Shown here: positions 51,501 through 61,914 of the stretch, piece after piece
Position numbering within the stretch: the stretch's first letter is position 1
How the letters are laid out: every line of letters starts with the position of its first letter
Assembly (NCBI GenBank): GCA_000499405.2
Contig: HG738138.1
Span: 21,181,753-21,245,752 of the forward strand
Source: Onchocerca volvulus
Lineage: Eukaryota; Nematoda; Chromadorea; Rhabditida; Onchocercidae
Direction of reading: 5' to 3'
DNA: 64,000 nt
Made by a program: the position numbers and the translations under genes
The notes under the pieces: model-generated
Told to the model about the DNA's origin: nothing
Seen by the model: only the letters and a program-made list of their open reading frames with translations
Database searches by the model: none

Positions 51501-53578
51501 AATGGCGAAATTAGAACTTTAGAAAAATTCACATCAAATTTTGATTCCAATATCTTGTGTTTCTTTGTGAAATTGCTTATTTTCTTGTATTCGTAATGGT
51601 TGTTTAATAGAAACCGAATATTTTTTTTTTAAAATTGGTAATTAGTGAAAAAAAATAATTTGAGGATAAAATATATGATTCATCAGCGGACATTAAAGGC
51701 ACATTTTTACTCCGATATTATTTATAATATGTTTGGCAGTGGGAAAGAAGAGAAGAAATGTACTGAAATACTTCATGAATTCACTGGCACGGTAATTTGA
51801 CAGCATAATCTAAGTTATTTTGCTTCAAAAAATCATAGCTTCTCATTATGCGATATATTTAAATATCAATATCTTTTGTCCTTTTCTTTTGTGAAATTAA
51901 TTTTTAGCGTAAATTAAATCAAATCATATAGGCAATAGCAAATCGTAAGAGACTGGTCAATGAAGCTGGAGGTGTTGATAAGTTAATGGAGAGGGAAAAA
52001 GTATCAGGTATGATGACTGCTATCGAATAAAGCGCTGCAAATTGTTTATCAGTTACGAAATACAGCTTTCTAAAATTAAGGATATCATTTTAAGGCAAAC
52101 GACGAATGGCATTTCTGGATTTCATGCTTGATTTACATGAGAAGGGTGAATTGCCAATGGAAGGTATACAAGAAGAAGTGGACACATTCACTTTTGAAGT
52201 CTCTTTTTATTTTGATACTGTCGAAAAATGAATTATTTTTGAAATAAATAAACAAACTAACAATTGCATAGAATTGTCTATGAGTAAAATAAGATAAGCG
52301 GAAAAGATTATATACAGAACCATTTCATCTAAATGCATTTTAGGCACATGATACAACTTCGACGAATATGAACTGGTTTCTGCACTTAATGGGCACTAAT
52401 CCAGAAATTCAAGCGAAGGTTCAACAAGAAATTGACGAAGTTTTGGGAGAAGGTATGTTCCCATAAGTTTATATTTATATATTTCTTTATGTAAAGGATG
52501 CCTCTGAATAAGTAGATAATAATTTGTCAAAAATTTTCAGAGAATAGATCTATAACTTACGAGGACCTCGGGCAACTAAAGTTCTTAGAGGCCTGTATTA
52601 AGGAAACACTGCGACTTTTTCCTAGTGTACCTATTCAAGCCCGACAATTGACCAAAGCTACGAAAATTGGTAAAACTTTCTTAGCATTCAAAAACTTCAA
52701 ATCAATAACATGTTTTAGTCTTATTTCCAAAGTATGTTTTTATTTTCTTGCCCTCATTTCTATAAAAATTTTGTCTCATATTTGTTAAAAAAAGCCATTT
52801 ATTCATAAATTGAAAAGCACCGATGAATTTTATCTATTGTCTAAATAAAATTCGAGTTTTTACGGGAAAAAATTTCTTTTTAAATAATCAAAGTTGTTTT
52901 TTAAAATATTTCCTAACCGATGAAGGAAGAGTTTTGAAACTAGAATTTCAGGAAATAGAGTACTGCCAAGTGGTACGGGTGTTGCAATCATCGCATCGAT
53001 GATTCATCGAGATGTACGATACTGGCCAGATCCGGAAATATTCAAGCCAGAACGATTCATCGGCAATCAGCCTAGACACCCGTTTTCGTATATACCATTC
53101 TCTGCAGGATCCAGAAATTGCATCGGTACCAGATTTTAGATGTTTTTTTCGAAAAAAAAATCCTAATTTACCCAGAACAAATATTCATCCTTAAGAAAAA
53201 ATTATTGCAGTATTCTTTTTTGAAAAAAATTCTGATCGATAATGAAAATTTTCAGAAAATCAAAGTGGGAATTTATGACTGAGAAATGGAGAAATGTTTC
53301 AAAACTGCAAACATGATAATATGATACAGAAAATCAAATGCATAAAATTTATTGAATCACTTATGTATTCAAAGAGACAGATGCCTTTTGCAGGACAACG
53401 ATTCGCACTTATGGAAGAAAAATGTATATTGGCATTGCTAATGCGAAATTTAAAAGTGAAGTCAAAACTGCGTACCGACCAGATGCGTGTTTCCGCTGAA
53501 CTTGTAATTCGACCTTTATTTGGCAATAACATGCGATTTGAACCACGGGAATTCGGTGACTATGTGCAGATTGCATAG
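48539..53578 (+). CDS. CYP4: Cytochrome P450, CYP4 family (CYP4V-like)
   Basis: Eleven exons agree in phase: 48539-48701, 49767-49971, 50987-51065, 51175-51353, 51665-51791, 51932-52007, 52095-52198, 52344-52452, 52541-52669, 52952-53125, 53394-53578; 509 residues, the normal family length. An N-terminal membrane anchor (about residues 3-25) is followed by a proline hinge ([10 protein letters not shown]), so it should sit on the ER facing the cytosol. Later motifs are [13 protein letters not shown], the I-helix FEAHDTT (residues 310-316), ExxR as KETLR (E369, R372), FKPERF, and the haem loop [10 protein letters not shown] with the ligand Cys447. CYP4 enzymes are NADPH-dependent monooxygenases, often omega-hydroxylating fatty acids; the substrate here is unknown. 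Order and wording of motifs are closest to CYP4V2 and nematode relatives. Exon 5 needs the acceptor TTTGAG; exon 7 ends at an unusual donor GTCTCT. Confidence 0.92.
49310..49640. repeat. Degenerate repeats in P450 intron 1
   Basis: Phrases such as GTTTACTCCATTTCACCAT, CACAATTTGCAATAT and ACAATATGTAGT recur with changes several times across this stretch, a decayed tandem array of roughly 70-110 bp units. The period is not regular enough to fix. Confidence 0.5.
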
Positions 53579-54636
53579 GCAGAGGATTGTGGTTTGACTC
53601 CTTGGAATATTCAACGGAAGAATATCTGCAGTTTATTTTCGCGCGTGTAATGTTTGTTTGAGTAATAAGCAAAAGTTTATAGGTCATCACATCTTTTTCT
53701 GTTATCTCATCATTCTGCTGCAAAAATGTATAAATATCTTATGAATGCAAATCAAATATAATTTTAGTCTGTAGAATGATGAAAGAAATTCTGCTCAAAG
53801 TTAATATAAATTCTCTGAATTTCTTCTTTGTGAATGTTATTACTACTTAAATGCAATCAACATACTCGATAACAGTTTTGTAGACTTGAATTGTTGTTTA
53901 GGCGTAATAAGCATTTATTACGCCTGTTTTTGATTTAAGGCTGGGTCGTTATATTGTATTAATTTTTTTTTTGCCTTAAATATATTGTATTAATTTTGCC
54001 TTAAATTGACCGGATAAATATTTGAAATTTTTTCCAACCCTTATAATAAGCTGCCATTGTAACGATGTATATTTCCATTCAGATGTATAATAAATGATTG
54101 GCTGCAACAATTTGCCATTCAACAGACACTTATCCAAGACTCTTATTCAAAGTTCTTCGTGTTGTTGCATTCTTTTTCGAGAACAGTTCATTGAACTAAA
54201 TTCACATTTGTTGTTTTTTTTCCTCTTCAGAACAGAATTTTTGGGCGGACTATATAGTCTAAAAAAAACATCCTCTCTATAAGAATAAATAGTATGAGTT
54301 CATTGTAGTTTGGTAAATATTGGAATATTCCAATTAAAGATTGAAGAAATGAGATTGATGAATTCAATGTATTATTAAATAATCCATTCACAAAAATTAA
54401 AAATATGATTACGTGTAGCAAGCAAGTCGAGATGACATACACTGTTGCTCCTCTATGCAGTGTATCACATAACTGTGCTTTAATCTTTGTAAATAAAAAT
54501 GTAAATGCTACCTGTTACTTCACAATGAACTCTTCAAGTTCTTCACCGATTTTTCTTAAATTTCGACAGAACTTTGCATTCGGATAGGCGCGTGCTTCCT
54601 TTTTTTCTCTCATTCTCTTTCTTCCTCCCATTTCTC
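53579..54636. other. 3' flank of the P450 gene
   Basis: The stretch begins with the P450 3' UTR. An AATAAA lies at 54089-54094, about 510 nt after the stop. No coding exon was seen. CGTAATAAGCATTTATTACG at about 53902-53921 is a short palindrome. Confidence 0.5.
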
Positions 54637-54732
54637 TAATAATAATTAATGATTAATAATTGAATAATAATAAATATTAATAAACAATGGTAAATAATAA
54701 TAAATAATAATAAATAACAACAAATAATAACA
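54637..54732. repeat. AAT-rich simple repeat
   Basis: Imperfect AATA/AAT units with occasional AACA and GGTA interruptions run into the hairpin listed next. Confidence 0.8.
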
Positions 54733-54802
54733 AATAATGGTAAATAGTAATAAATGATAATAAATAATGATTTATTATTATTTATTACTATTTACCATTA
54801 TT
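54733..54802. repeat. 33-bp inverted repeat (hairpin) with a 4-base loop
   Basis: Left arm 54733-54765 and right arm 54770-54802 are complementary at 32 of 33 positions around the loop AATG. The right arm ends exactly where the BEL/Pao-derived sequence begins. Confidence 0.9.
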
Positions 54803-55146
54803 AAGCCATCTTCAGTTAATTCAGTGTGTACTAAGCGACCATCGGCTTTTCAAAAATTATCGGTACTAGACAGAAGCAAGCTCCATTTTTCCTTTTCTTC
54901 GATTGTCAAGTTTTGCGACTGTGCTTGTCGGATCAGCATTCTCTCTGCTATTTCATAGTTCTTTGTTGTTATTTGGTTTCGTCTAAGTGATAGTGATTGA
55001 AGCCACTGTAATCTTCTGTGGCTAATTTGTTTAATAAATCTGAGTGCCCGTATTGTTGCTCTCAATAATTTCTTATACTTACTGAATCGATGTATTTCAA
55101 TGAATTGAATCACTGTCCTTTTCTGTGTCGATGTTGGAATTGTCAT
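54803..55146 (-). pseudogene. BEL/Pao pol fragment: linker and start of the integrase zinc-binding region
   Basis: The frame 55146-54850 reads FSKYKKLLRATIRALRFIK and onward, the helical linker that precedes integrase in Pao elements. Past its stop, a shifted frame to 54803 shows traces of the GRL.HTEL region of the integrase N-terminus. The match then ends abruptly at the hairpin. Confidence 0.7.
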
Positions 55147-55248
55147 GTTGGCGACAACTGCTTTTTCAAATTCATCATTGCCTGGATAAAGTAAGTGATT
55201 TTCGGGCCATTGTGATTCAGGTCCATTGAACTAATATGGTCCATTCCA

Positions 55249-55824
55249 TCATTGTTTATAATTTCGCAGTTTATATGGTGGAAATCCTCTAGTTGCTATA
55301 TCCACTGGATTTTCTTGGCTAGGGACGTATCTCAACTTAAATCTGGAATTTCTGATCTCTTCTACTCTAATTTGTACGAATCGTGGTAAGAGTTTTGTAT
55401 AATTCACTATCCAATAAAGGATACATTTTGAGTCTGACCACAGTGTTACGGGATAAATTTTTACATGCTCTTGTAACTGTTTTAATACGAATTGTCCGGC
55501 CCTTACTCCTATTAATACAGACAGTAATTCAAGTCTGGGTATTGACAGACCTTTAATGGGAGCAATTCTGGACTTGGCGAAGATTAAAAATGTCCTTGAC
55601 CATCCTCCTGGTACACAATTTCGGATGTAGACAGCCGCAAAGTATGCAGTTTGAGATGCATCCGTGAAGACATGGAATTCTGAATATGATGAGAGGTCTA
55701 TCACATATCTTGGTATTTCGATTACTTTTTCTGGCCATCCTTCTATTAGTTTCTTCCAGTTTTGTTGGTCCATTTCATTTAAAGGTTGGTCCCCCGTTGG
55801 TCCCACATAACCTTTTGTCTCCAT
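55249..55824 (-). pseudogene. BEL/Pao pol fragment: RNase H-like (Pao peptidase A17-type) domain
   Basis: A 191-codon frame carries the expected acidic residues in order: FTDAS near residue 54, PRLELLSVLIG near residue 98 and WSDSK near residue 129. Context around them (YFAAVYIRNC, LLPRFVQIRVEEIR) is typical of BEL/Pao. RNase H degrades the RNA of the RNA/DNA hybrid during reverse transcription. The frame is closed at both ends, so it cannot form a full pol here. Confidence 0.85.
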
Positions 55825-55829
55825 AGATG

Positions 55830-56694
55830 TTGAATAAATAATTTGAGTCTTACTATAACTGGGACCAGATATCCCAGTGGGTCATACTGAGATGCGATGA
55901 ATTGTAGGACAGTTCTTTTTGTAGCAATTTTCCTCTCCACGGTTTGATTGTTAGATTTATCCTGTCTTGTTCATGATTCCAATTAAGCCCAAGAAAGTTT
56001 TCCTTTCTCGATTTGCTCAAGTCACGATATGGGATTATTCTATTGAATTTTTGGTTGCTGGAAAGAAATTCTCTGATGTTCATCGAGGCTTGTTGAAAAA
56101 TAATTTTCATTTCTTCAAATTTCTGAAAGGCTTCTTCTGTATCATTTGCAGAGACCGTAACATTGTCTACCTATAAATTTTGTCGTATTTCATTTGCTAA
56201 TGTACTATCAATGTTCGCCAAATGATAGTTGAGTGTTGCTGCCGATAAGGAAAGTGAGGATATTATGCCAAAGAGAACTCTCTTGAAGCGGTGACATTTT
56301 AGGTTCTCGTGGTTTACTTCCTTGTTGACATCTTTCACCCAGAGGAATCGCGTACAATTTCTTTCCTCTTCTTGTAATCCTATTTGTAGGAATGCCTTCT
56401 CTATGTCGGCAGTTATTACAATGTTCATCGCTCGGAAGCGTAATAATACTCCAACTAGATCCGGTAGGATTACTGGGCCTCGATACAGAACTTCATTGAG
56501 GCTTTTGAATCCTCGTTTGTGTGCTGAGGCGTCTTATACGATTCTTAACTGGGTCGTAGTTTTGTTCGGAGTTGATACTTCATGGTGGGGTAGGTAATGT
56601 ACTACGCCTCTTTCGTCTTCAGGAGGTGTAGGGGAAAGATAGTTTCTGTTTGATTTATGGGTTTGGATTTTAGAGTCGTTAGATTGGAGATATT
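55830..56694 (-). pseudogene. BEL/Pao pol fragment: reverse transcriptase, 3' part
   Basis: The minus strand contains HYLPHHEV, LRIVYDAS and the catalytic motif A as ADIEKAFLQI (56428-56171 frame). The active-site box is damaged: an in-frame TAG stands just before VDN where a Tyr is expected. The frame changes again near 56150 and continues to about 55853 (FQQASMNIREFLSSN). The N-terminal part of this RT lies beyond the nested solo LTR. Confidence 0.85.
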
Positions 56695-57435
56695 TGTGCT
56701 GCTGTGACTTGACTATGTAAACAATAGCCTTTATTTAGATTTACACGATATTAGAAACAATATCGCACTTTAAAACAACAAATAATGTGGAAAAATAAAA
56801 CAATATGCGAGTAATATAAAGAATACCAACAATAAATCTTTGACGAATGATTGCTTGTGCTTCGTTCAGATTGCTTGATATTGGCTGGCAGCGTTTGCCA
56901 CTGATACTGATGTAGGAGCCTGTCGTTGATGTAATTTCCTTATTGCTGATAAATTGAGATATCGACACTGGCAGACAACGCTTCGCCACTAGTCTTGATG
57001 AATTGATGATCGGAGTGTTGGGAGATCGCTGTCGCCTCTGTTAGTGGTGTAATTTAGCACTGATCCTTCTGTCCAGAAAGTTCCGCTTTTGTATGGTCAT
57101 CCAATAGGGGCGGAAGTTTTACATTAATCATACAAAAGGGATTGATATGGATGAGATTAAAGAATAGGAGATAACTAATGCTTGAAACATTTAAACAAAG
57201 AAAAGGGATTTGGTTCCTACATTATAACAATTGACTTTATGGCGGCCATTGGCAACTCTTTAGACAAAGGGCATGACATTAATTCTCACAAATTTACAGA
57301 CGTTAGTATATTTTACAAACACTTACAGCATATTTTACAACTCTTAAACAAAGCATATAAGCATTAGTAGATGACTAGATGAGGAGAACAATGAGCTTTG
57401 TGCGCAATGAGATTACAAATTTTTTGTTACAAACA
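56695..57435. mobile_element. Solo LTR nested in the BEL/Pao reverse transcriptase
   Basis: A 741-bp insert starts TGTGCTGCTG and ends TTACAAACA, that is TG...CA, and is flanked by identical 5-bp target duplications ATATT (56690-56694 and 57436-57440). Protein similarity to RT stops at one side and resumes at the other. It encodes nothing recognisable. An AATAAA about 40 bp from the end on the minus strand suggests minus orientation. Its ends do not match the LTR at 59750-60606, so it comes from a different family. Confidence 0.85.
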
Positions 57436-57440
57436 ATATT

Positions 57441-57529
57441 TGAATTCTGTCAGCATTTCGGTTTACCGACAGGAGGTACTTCTTCAATTGCTCCATTCAA
57501 TAGTTGATTTTTTAGTGTAGTGTCGTATG
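57441..57529 (-). pseudogene. BEL/Pao pol fragment: reverse transcriptase, N-terminal remnant
   Basis: After the stop of the protease frame the minus strand continues in another frame with LLTYDTTLKNQLLNGAIEEV, the start of a BEL/Pao RT. It then meets a TGA and, a few bases later, the target duplication of the solo LTR. Confidence 0.7.
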
Positions 57530-58567
57530 TTAGAAGAAGTGATGAGGATCGTAGGCTCTAACCAGATTCTTCAAACGTCTGGTACATAAACCATAATTAT
57601 CGCTCAATTTTGTTTTAGAGTCTTTCCACGGCCAACATACCTGGTATCTCCCGTCGAGCTTAATAATTGTCTGTTTAAAGTGATTCATCGCTTGTTCATC
57701 ATCATCATCAGTGGGGGACTCTTGTATGCCGATCATTTCCAATTTCCAGAAATTTTCTAAATCCAAATTTGGATTTGTACATACTGAGCATATTATAGGC
57801 GAGGGGTGACTTTTGGAATTGCAAAGTCTATCAATATAACCGCTTCCTACTATCATGGGACCCACTTTTGATTGTACCAAAGTATGCCCAGAGTGTAATT
57901 TCTGTTTATCTTGTAGATCGATAAACTTGAAAAAATAATCGACACCGATCAGCATGTCGGGCTCCTTCCTATAGCTTATTAAATCTTCAAATTCTTCGTT
58001 ATTAGGTATGTCGACTACCTGTAGTTCCTGGGTTAAATATTCTACTACATGACCGTTGATCGTTATGATTTCCTTGTCCTCTGTTTGTACGTTCACTCGT
58101 GCGTCAGCAGTGGGACATTGTATTGGAATCTTTGTACCGAATGGGGCTACCAACATAGTTCGGGGTTCCGACTCTATGAGTTTTAGTTGGCTTGACAATT
58201 TCTTTGAAATGAAAGACATTTGTGAACCTATATCAAATAATGCTAAGGTTCTTTGCTGTCTTTGTGGATGTTCTGGATTCATGACCTTTATCTCTTTACA
58301 TAAGAGTAAAGTCTCTTGTGGTGTATCAGTTTGAGTCATACCTGTTGAGTGGTACAGGAAGGTCGGACTATCTGTACTTAATTGTGTTAGCTCCTGCTTT
58401 CTCGGAAGGGTTGTAATGTTTGGGGGTGAGGTGCTTCTTTTGTCGCATAGGACACTGTGATGCAAGCCCTTACAGTAGAAGCATTTTTTCTTAGCTTTGC
58501 ATAACTCTGTTTTATGACTATTCTTGAAGCAAATTGCACATTTCTTCAATGATTTGAGGCGCTTCAT
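57530..58567 (-). pseudogene. BEL/Pao gag-pol fragment: zinc knuckles and aspartic protease
   Basis: A 345-codon frame. Residues 10-23 form a CCHC knuckle (CAICFKNSHKTELC) and 29-41 a second. The protease active site is FDIGSQMSFIS (Asp112), with Ile where Ser or Thr is usual after the catalytic Asp. The end (DGRYQVCWPWK, LSDNYGLCTRRL) is the stretch that leads into RT, after which the frame is lost. The 5' end overlaps the gag frame by four bases. Confidence 0.85.
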
Positions 58568-59685
58568 TCGGCTCTTAACCGTAGGATAGACATCACACTC
58601 GCTATCCCAGTGATCTCGAGTGCAAAATATGCACGGTCTTTTTGGTTTGTTTGAAGTGTCGAAAGTGCGGAAGTTTTGTCAGGCTTGTAATTTTGTTTTT
58701 GTCCCCCTTTGATGCTTGTGGGTTTGTTGTCAACTTGAGAGACTGAACGTCGTCCAAGATTCACTTGTTGATTCACTTCTACTAAATCCGATAGGAAGTT
58801 TCTTAATTTTTGAATCGTCCAAGGCTTGTCTAATTTCCGTTGAGTGTATACCTTATTAAGGACCGAGGGTGGCAAATTACTTTCTATCATGGTTTCGGTA
58901 CTTGGATACTCTAGGTTGTCTCCTAAAGCCTCCAATTGTCGTAGCACCCGTTCGATATTATCAATGGTGGTCATCCATTCCTTCTCATTGTATTTGAGAG
59001 TTTGAAGTTCTTTGTATAATCTCGACGATATTATGAAGGGGTCTCTATATTTGTTTTTGAGTAATCGTCTTATAATTGAATAATTTTCGGGCGCAATTTC
59101 ATATCCTGACACTGCTTGTAACGCTTCTCCTCTGAGACTCGAGTACAGATAGTTCAATTTCTGAAGGTCAGGGATTGTTTGTGAATGGACAGCAGCATCG
59201 AAGCTGCTCCAAAATTGCCTCCACTGTCTAGGGTCTCCATTAAAGACAGGTATAAATGGTAATTGTGGAAGCTGGACGGTATGGTTGGGAGAAAAAGTCA
59301 TCTCTTTTTGTTCCTTTCTTACTCCCTTTAACAGTTTTTCAAGCTTCTGCTCGGTTTCGTTCTTGTGCCTTGTGAGGGTTATTATTGCTTCCTGCCCCTC
59401 ATGCATTATTCGAAACAGTCCTTGTTCCCCATCGAGGACTGATTCGAAAATTTTTTCTTCTTCATCCCTCTTTTTTGTGGTGGTAATTGTTTGGATATAT
59501 GCGAGCCACGTGTCGTAAGCCTCTTTGAGTGACTTAATACATAACTGAACTCTATCAATCTTATCTGTTAATACTTGATTCCTAGCTATATACAGGTTTC
59601 CCTGTTGATCGTATGACGCATTCGGATCTGGCGATTCAAATACAAGGGTATTTATTTCTTTAAGAAGAAGGACTAACCTGGTTTT
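58564..59685 (-). pseudogene. BEL/Pao gag (DUF1759-like capsid region)
   Basis: The frame is open from about 59685 to 58564, with its first ATG at 59404-59406. A coiled N-terminus (residues about 1-35 from that ATG) precedes PVFNGDPRQWRQFWSSFD, the hallmark of the Pao-type gag, then YLYSSLRGEALQAVSGYEI. Near 58650 the family match leaves this frame and moves to that of the next frame, where another CCHC motif lies; the geometry is a -1 shift. No upstream ATG was found in the open part. Confidence 0.8.
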
Positions 59686-59725
59686 TGCTGGTTAAATACT
59701 GGCAACAATACTACTCGACATCGTA

Positions 59726-59742
59726 CCTCACCTCGGGCACCA
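59726..59742 (-). other. Primer-binding site of the BEL/Pao element
   Basis: On the minus strand TGGTGCCCGAGGTGAGG begins with TGG, as expected for pairing with the CCA end of a tRNA, and lies 7 nt inside the inner edge of the LTR. The matching tRNA was not determined. Confidence 0.7.
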
Positions 59743-59749
59743 ATTTATT

Positions 59750-60606
59750 TGTCGTGAATTTTGTTGATTCGTTGAAGGTGATGTCTATTGATAACCAAAT
59801 ACAACCAGTATTTCGACCCAGGTTGATTTGTCTTTTGCGTTGCTTGCGGGGAGTTGATTGAGGTGTGTTGAGTTGGACTGAGTTAAGTTGAATTCGAGTA
59901 ACAGTTAAGATGAGTTGAATTGAACAGACAACCGCATTGTAGGATCTTATTTTTTCCAATAAAATAATAGCTCAGTCAATACAATAGAGCTTACAAACAG
60001 GAGGAAGTGGAGTGGATTACCATGATTATTCAAGCATTGCAGCTGGTATCAAATGGGAAGCGTTGCTTGCGGGGTGTTGATTGAGGTGTGTTGAGTTGGA
60101 CTGAGTTAAGTTGAATTCGAGTAACAGTTAAGATGAGTTGAATTGAGCTGAGTAACAGTTAAGCTGGATTGAGTTGGACAGAATAGCAGTTAAGCTGAGT
60201 TGAGTTGAACGGACGACCGAATTGTTGGAATTTATTTTGTTAAAAATGCTCTCTCATTCAATACAATAAGACTTATAAACATTAGGAAGTGGGAGTAGAT
60301 TCCCATGATTATTCAAGTATTGCAGCTGGTCTCCAAATGGGAAGATTAAGATGTGAATATGAACAAAAAATGCAAATTTAGTACGGTTAGCATTACGGTG
60401 TGATAGAAATACACAGATGTGAACATGGATAAAAGCAAAAAAAATGGAAAATAAATCTAAAGGAATGTAAAATCAGTTCGGTGATTCATTATCACAAAAA
60501 TTAGTTATAATTAGAAATTTAGTTTTACAATTTGAATGAGAAATGTATTTAATTATTTATTCGTTTGAAATTTTGTTGGAGTTTCGCGATATCAGAATTC
60601 GCGACA
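59750..60606 (-). repeat. 5' LTR of the BEL/Pao element (857 bp)
   Basis: On the + strand it starts TGTCGTGAATTTTG and ends CAGAATTCGCGACA, an imperfect 14-bp terminal inverted repeat with TG...CA ends. The primer-binding site lies just inside, and the outer edge abuts Helitron-derived coding sequence at 60607. The partner 3' LTR is absent. Confidence 0.85.
59837..60344. repeat. Internal tandem duplication within the LTR
   Basis: GCGTTGCTTGCGGGG occurs at 59837 and 60060. Copy 1 (59837-60059) and copy 2 (60060-60344) stay similar to ...CAAATGGGAAG. Copy 2 carries about 60 extra bp made of GAGTTGAGTT/CAGTTAAGCTG units. The LTR was therefore lengthened by roughly one third. Confidence 0.85.
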
Positions 60607-61267
60607 AATGACAATCGAATTGGGAATTGCAATCTCTTAAATTGAAATGGCATATCCGTTGGAGTCATAGGAATGCGAGGAATAAGGACATCTCCACTTT
60701 TGATAGGTCTGTCAAGATTGTTGCTTTATGACATTGCTCATTAATTTTTTTTACTGCAAGCTGCTTGTCGTTGCAAAGTTTTGGCTGGTTGATATTTCGC
60801 AACATGAGAATTGGCATGCCAATTTTCAATTGCAGTACGTACGGTGGCATCCTCGGCAGATCGAGTGAATTCAAAAATTCTGTTGGATAATTAACCACTT
60901 CATCTGTTCTACAACGCTGTCGATGGACTTATATGTTACTGCCTCGCTTCGAATGTTAGACTGAATAATACTGTGAAGTTCGCCAGACATTTGTTCTTCG
61001 CCGCAAGAATAGTTCGTTCACTCATCAATCGTGATTCTTACAACTGGTTTGAATATCGAGAAATACTTTTTCAACCAACTCTTCTCTTGACGAAACTAAA
61101 TTGCAAAAGTTATGAGGTAATGAAATTCGTCCTGTGGTCAGATCAACCGGCATCTTTCTGTTCCTAATTTCCACTAACTGATGTGAGAATATCCCAGCTG
61201 ATCGATCGTTATGTAGATGGACATGCCTATTTGTAGTTAATTTTAACATCTTTATATAACGCCACAA
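60607..61267 (-). pseudogene. Helitron helicase (Pif1-like) C-terminal fragment
   Basis: Two minus-strand frames resemble the Pif1-type helicase of Helitron transposons: 61267-61025 (NDRSAGIFSHQLVEI, GRISLPHNFCNLV) and 60898-60665 (NYPTEFLNSLDLPRMPP, LRNINQPKLCNDK). Between them stops and frameshifts occur. A third, shifted frame to 60607 holds TPTDMPFQFKRLQFPIRL and is cut off at the LTR edge. The helicase would normally go on with its last motifs; those are not found on the other side of the LTR element. It is a dead remnant. Confidence 0.8.
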
Positions 61268-61914
61268 AGTAGAATATTTTAAGTAAGCATTTATTTCGTC
61301 CCTTGATGTCGACTGAGGAATTGCAGATAATATTTATATGTTATTCTTCGAATCTTTAACTATCTATATATGTTATCCTCAATTCTCTACAGACTAGCCG
61401 GATCGGCCACACTCCGCGTGATCGTGCCCCTCCAATTAGAAATGTAAACATCAAGTATCACACTAAAAAGCTGAGTGAGATGATTCCTGACCGCGCTGTC
61501 TTTTACTGCTTTGGCAAAATGCAGTATGCACTAATGGTTACGGAGTTTGGGTGGTTACGGATTTTTGGTTCAATTTTTCCTAATGATTACGGATTTACGG
61601 ATTTTGGAAGACAAGGATGTGGCATTAATTTACTTGCGAGTCTCTTGTCTATGATATCTGGGTAACTGTTTTGATAGTCATTTATTGCGGATTCTAATTT
61701 TCGCAGCAACTTGGTGGAAGAAAAATGTGGGAGGATTAAAATGCAGATCGGTGTGAACTAAAATGCTGCTGCTATTCTTAACGAAGATTACACGTGACGC
61801 TTCTAACATGTTTGTAGGTATGAAATGATAACGTAGAATATGTCTGCTTCTGTTAGCCTTGAGTTAAAACATTTGATTTTAAACCCTCTTCATAGATAGA
61901 TATATAAGGATGAG
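61268..61914. other. Spacer between Helitron remnant and CNOT10-like gene
   Basis: A short GC-rich patch lies at about 61392-61435. GGTTACGGA-like units recur at 61536-61606. A + strand frame 61480-61665 looks like chance. The last 100 bp must contain the 5' end or SL acceptor of the next gene; CTCTTCATAG at about 61887-61896 is a candidate acceptor. Confidence 0.4.

Larger units (their letters stand above)
54803..60606 (-). mobile_element. BEL/Pao LTR retrotransposon, 3'-truncated and decayed
   Basis: Read on the minus strand the element holds a 5' LTR (60606-59750), a primer-binding site, gag with a capsid-like region, CCHC knuckles, an aspartic protease, reverse transcriptase, an RNase H-like domain and the linker before integrase. 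It stops in the zinc-binding start of integrase at about 54803, so the integrase core and 3' LTR are missing. Several frameshifts and stops and a nested solo LTR show it is not functional. Domain order gag-PR-RT-RH-(IN), the DUF1759-like gag and the Pao-type RNase H block define the BEL/Pao superfamily. Confidence 0.9.

Noticed and set aside
61480..61665. 61-codon + strand frame before the CNOT10-like gene
   Set aside because: It overlaps recurrent GGTTACGGA-like units and shows no family match or splice signals.
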